This document shows, in pieces, positions 63,813 to 64,000 of a stretch of DNA of 64,000 nt; within the stretch, counting starts at the first letter, position 1, and every line of letters starts with the position of its first letter. The notes beneath the pieces are model-generated. The model saw only the letters and a program-made list of their open reading frames with translations, was not told the origin of the DNA and searched no databases. The stretch covers positions 620,001 to 684,000 of the forward strand of contig JBLDXI010000014.1 in NCBI GenBank assembly GCA_047495785.1, given 5' to 3'. A program made the translations under genes and the position numbers. This stretch comes from Lepidodermella squamata. Taxonomy: Eukaryota; Gastrotricha.

Positions 63813-64000
63813 ATGAAGCTGAAGGTAGAGCTAACAAGTAACAAAGCTAAAGAACCGACAAAGCATACTAAAGGCTCTGTGGGTTGGGACATCTATTCAG
63901 CAGAAGAGACGACACTGCAACCTGGAACCAGGGGACTGATTCAAACTGATATTAAAATCTGTTTACCACGAGGATATTATGGACAACTATTCAGTCGATC
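63813..64000 (+). CDS. dUTPase of the viral element, right copy, cut by the window edge
   Basis: First 62 codons of the dUTPase seen complete at 52943-53446, with motif I (GSVGWDIYSAEE) and the beginning of motif II (QLFSRS) at the edge. No difference from the left copy is seen in this part. Confidence 0.88.
   Translation, partial: MKLKVELTSNKAKEPTKHTKGSVGWDIYSAEETTLQPGTRGLIQTDIKICLPRGYYGQLFSR

Larger units (their letters stand above)
58866..64000. repeat. Right arm of the giant inverted repeat, runs off the window
   Basis: Reverse complement of 53259-58390, near identical along 5.1 kb in the places compared. The known differences are a 20-bp block at 61957-61976 (18 bp of other sequence on the left) and one extra base in an A-run near 61127. 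The gene order dUTPase, kinase, RING, PC4-like, polymerase is repeated inward from the right edge. Confidence 0.92.

Overview
The window is nuclear DNA of a compact animal genome. Nearly every gene can be rebuilt as a spliced gene with GT-AG introns of about 50 to 70 bp. Genes sit on both strands a few hundred bases apart and match animal families. CFAP300 and CEP19 point to an animal that builds (motile) cilia, so the short introns should not be read as a sign of a nematode. A small ciliated invertebrate such as a flatworm or rotifer is my guess, but the species cannot be fixed from the sequence.

Layout, left to right. 1-496 (-): 5' end of a TBL1/TBL1XR1-like corepressor subunit. 3887-4669 (+): CEP19. 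5465-7649 (+): unrecognised 473-residue protein. 8043-10799 (+): two secreted Cu/Zn-SOD-like genes, the second with two SOD domains. 11264-11693: a fold-back (MITE-like) repeat. 11932-12974 (-): RBMX2. 13549-14601 (-): DCUN1D cullin neddylation factor. 17808-20579 (-): DDX3/Belle/LAF-1 RNA helicase. 21806-26730 (+): calcium-channel alpha2-delta subunit. 27199-31164 (+): cytosolic leucyl-tRNA synthetase. 31601-42115: two paralogous alpha-arrestins (+), a biuret-hydrolase-like enzyme fused to an allophanate-hydrolase C-terminal domain (+), and three ankyrin-repeat genes (-). 42957-43487 (-): NADAR protein. 44217-46877 (-): ANKRD42. 47961-49058 (+): CFAP300. 49411-51500 (-): DH-PH RhoGEF of the ASEF/collybistin type, 5' end not found.

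From about 52.5 kb to the right edge lies the most unusual part: a virus-derived element of the Polinton/adintovirus kind. It carries genes for dUTPase, a deoxynucleoside kinase, a RING protein, a PC4/SUB1-like single-strand-DNA-binding protein and the N-terminal half of a protein-primed family B DNA polymerase. The element is folded back on itself. A left arm (seen from 53259 to 58390) is repeated in reverse at 58866-64000 around a 475-bp single-copy spacer. Both polymerase copies meet in the middle and lack the palm, so neither can make an active polymerase. The viral genes carry host-sized spliceosomal introns. The arms are nearly identical, but the left one has a 1-bp and a 2-bp length difference that break its polymerase and PC4-like frames. 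No capsid, integrase or packaging ATPase gene is visible here; they may lie past the right edge.

The host genes are mostly housekeeping and signalling (translation, splicing, neddylation, cilia, synapse) and do not form an operon or pathway. The arrestin and ankyrin genes look like a local duplication cluster.
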